A DNA stretch of 64,000 nucleotides from Kibdelosporangium sp. MJ126-NF4 (GTDB lineage: Bacteria > Actinomycetota > Actinomycetes > Mycobacteriales > Pseudonocardiaceae). Made by a program: the position numbers and the translations under genes. A model generated the notes under the pieces. That model saw only the letters and a list, made by a program, of their open reading frames with translations, did no database searches and was not told the DNA's origin. How positions within the stretch are numbered: position 1 is the first letter of the stretch; each line of letters starts with the position of its first letter. This document shows, piece after piece, positions 62,892 through 64,000 of the stretch. Location of the stretch: contig NZ_CDME01000015.1 of the NCBI RefSeq assembly GCF_000826545.1, positions 200,030-264,029 of the forward strand, in the 5' to 3' direction.

Positions 62892-63206
62892 GGCAGGGTT
62901 CCGTCACAGTCGGGCGGTCGGCCAATCGTGTGGGTGCCGGTCGTGGTTGGAGTGGTGTGCGCGGGTTCCGGCTGGAAGACGGCTGTCGCGCGTAGGAGCG
63001 CAAGAGCGCAAGGCGTGTGGTGCGCGCGCCAGCGCAGGGGTGTGGTTCGTGGGGTGTCCCTCCCGTATGGCCTGGGCGCAGCCATACCACGGCGTGTCGG
63101 GAGGTCGGCCTACGAAACTGGCGTGCCCGGCGCGAGGCGATACCGACCTCCCGGCACGTCGTGGTTTCCTTTGGCAGGTCATACGGGAGGGGCGCCCCGC
63201 GCCCCA
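62892..63206. repeat. Nested palindromic element, copy C (right part missing, cut by an IS)
   Basis: Starts GGCAGGGTTCCGTCACAGTC at 62892, like the right terminus of copy A read on the minus strand. It continues with the GTGCGCGGGTTCCGGCTG stretch shared with A and the first large hairpin (63058-63190; CCTCCCGTATGGCC and complement). Sequence matches copy B up to GCGCCCCA (ending 63206). B then continues CTTGACCCGGG while C changes to ATGCCACTTAGC. The remainder of the element (central hairpin and beyond) is not in the window. Same orientation as B. Confidence 0.85.
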
Positions 63207-64000
63207 ATGCCACTTAGCTTAAGTTGATCATGGTGTGGTGGCGTGTCGTTGGGTGTGGTGGGGTGGCTGGTCTGGATGATCGGGTGTTGTGGCACGGAAT
63301 GGTGTGGTGGCGGGTGGTTCGTTGACCGACTGGGTTTCGATCGGTGTGCTGACCGGGTCGGTGCCGCGGGACGTGGTCGATGAGGCGGTCGCCGCGGCGG
63401 GGAAGCAGGCCCGGCGTTCGGGTGGGAAGCTGCCGCCGCATGTGGTGGTGTATTTCGTGATGGCGATGGCGTTGTTCGCTGATGATGATTATGAGGAGAT
63501 CGCGGTCCGGTTGTCGGAGACGTTGGCGGGGTGGGGGTGTTGGGACGAGGTGTGGTCGCCGCCGAGTTCGGGTGGGATCGCCCAGGCGCGGGCCCGGTTG
63601 GGGGCGGAGCCGGTGCGGGCGTTGTTCGAGGCGGTGGCCGTCCCGGTGGCGGGGGAGTTGACGCGGGGTGCGTGGCTGGGGCCGTGGCGGTTGATGGCGA
63701 TCGATGGGTTTGAGTGGGACGCGCCGGATACCGAGGAGAATGTCGCGGAGTTCGGGTACGGCGGTTCGGTGGAGCATGGAACGCCGTTTCCCAAGGTGCG
63801 GGTGGTCACGATCTCCGAGTGCGGGTCGCATGCGGTGGTGGCCGCGGCGATGGCTGGTACGTCGGTCGGGGAGCAGGTGCTGGCCCGGGAGTTGTGGCCG
63901 CGGGTGGAATCGGACTGGTTGCTGATCGCGGATCGTAACTTCTTGGGTTGGGCGGATTGGCGTGCCGCCTCGGCGGGGGGTGCGCAGTTGTTGTGGCGGG
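63207..64000 (+). mobile_element. Insertion sequence of the IS4 type, left part, inserted in element C
   Basis: Begins at the point where copy C stops matching copy B (63206/63207), with ATGCCACTTAGCTTAAGTTG as the likely left end. It contains a transposase gene running off the window. Right end and target duplication lie outside, so only the left junction is visible. Confidence 0.75.
63289..64000 (+). CDS. IS4-family transposase, N-terminal part (runs off window)
   Basis: Open frame from about GTG 63289 (other GTGs at 63304 and 63307) to the window end, with no stop. The N-terminal Transposase_IS4_N-like segment reads LTDWVSIGVLTGSVPRDVVD then PPHVVVYFVMAMALFADDDY. The DDE core begins with LMAIDGFEWDAPDTEEN (first Asp) and LLIADRNFLGWADW (second Asp). 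The third catalytic acid lies outside the window. It catalyses cut-and-paste transposition of the IS. Whether the gene is intact cannot be judged here. Confidence 0.8.
   Translation, partial: MARNGVVAGGSLTDWVSIGVLTGSVPRDVVDEAVAAAGKQARRSGGKLPPHVVVYFVMAMALFADDDYEEIAVRLSETLAGWGCWDEVWSPPSSGGIAQARARLGAEPVRALFEAVAVPVAGELTRGAWLGPWRLMAIDGFEWDAPDTEENVAEFGYGGSVEHGTPFPKVRVVTISECGSHAVVAAAMAGTSVGEQVLARELWPRVESDWLLIADRNFLGWADWRAASAGGAQLLWR

Overview
This is a high-GC, gene-dense actinomycete chromosome window. GTG/TTG starts, Shine-Dalgarno-led operons, a SARP regulator, a twin-arginine-exported tyrosinase cofactor, many MFS/P450 genes and giant LamG/RHS secreted proteins fit a secondary-metabolite-producing actinomycete, probably Pseudonocardiales. 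Genus cannot be fixed by eye. No rRNA, tRNA or CRISPR array was seen.

Layout. (1) 1-6482, minus strand: a translationally coupled glyoxylate/C2 operon (class V aminotransferase, fused FAD/Fe-S GlcD-GlcF-type oxidase, FAH-family hydrolase, tartronate semialdehyde reductase, glycerate kinase cut by the window edge). A promoter region rich in TTCC/GGAA inverted repeats separates it from two plus-strand transporters (MatC-like carrier and NCS1 permease, 6690-9598). (2) 9744-22271: a grixazone-type biosynthetic cluster. Aspartokinase, GriI-like aldolase and GriH-like synthase would make 3-amino-4-hydroxybenzoate. A LuxE-like plus LuxC-like pair (GriD/GriC type) would reduce it to the aldehyde. A MelC1-like copper chaperone and tyrosinase-family o-aminophenol oxidase (GriE/GriF type) would couple it into a phenoxazinone. 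Local control and export come from a LuxR-type regulator, a SARP regulator whose reading frame runs without a stop into a FAD-linked oxidoreductase, and an MFS pump. (3) 22285-23333, 48779-49605 and 62892-63206: three copies of a non-coding element that is a palindrome made of palindromes, with related ends. Copy A is inverted relative to B and C. C is cut by an IS4-type insertion sequence that runs off the window end.

(4) 23411-48483, the segment between inverted copies A and B, is accessory in character. It has a lipoprotein, an RHS/HINT polymorphic toxin with a nucleotidyltransferase-like tip, a giant six-LamG exported protein, a two-TM protein coupled to a HAD phosphatase, a methyltransferase, and a 1981-residue XRE-TIR-phosphoesterase-like-NACHT-pentapeptide-WD40 protein preceded by a 2H phosphoesterase (a plausible immune or conflict module). 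An ArsB-like carrier and a cupin-like protein follow. (5) 49639-62871, between direct copies B and C: a winged-helix regulator divergent from a minimal PPDK-like enzyme, a Pro/Gly/Tyr-rich membrane protein, a methyltransferase, two P450s, an ankyrin-MoxR-vWA three-gene operon, a DHA2-type MFS pump divergent from an XRE regulator, and a P450-crotonase pair.

The most promising material for something new is the TIR-NACHT-WD40/2H phosphoesterase pair, the nested palindromic element family, the RHS-HINT-nucleotidyltransferase effector without an adjacent immunity gene, and the SARP-oxidoreductase continuous frame in the phenoxazinone cluster.
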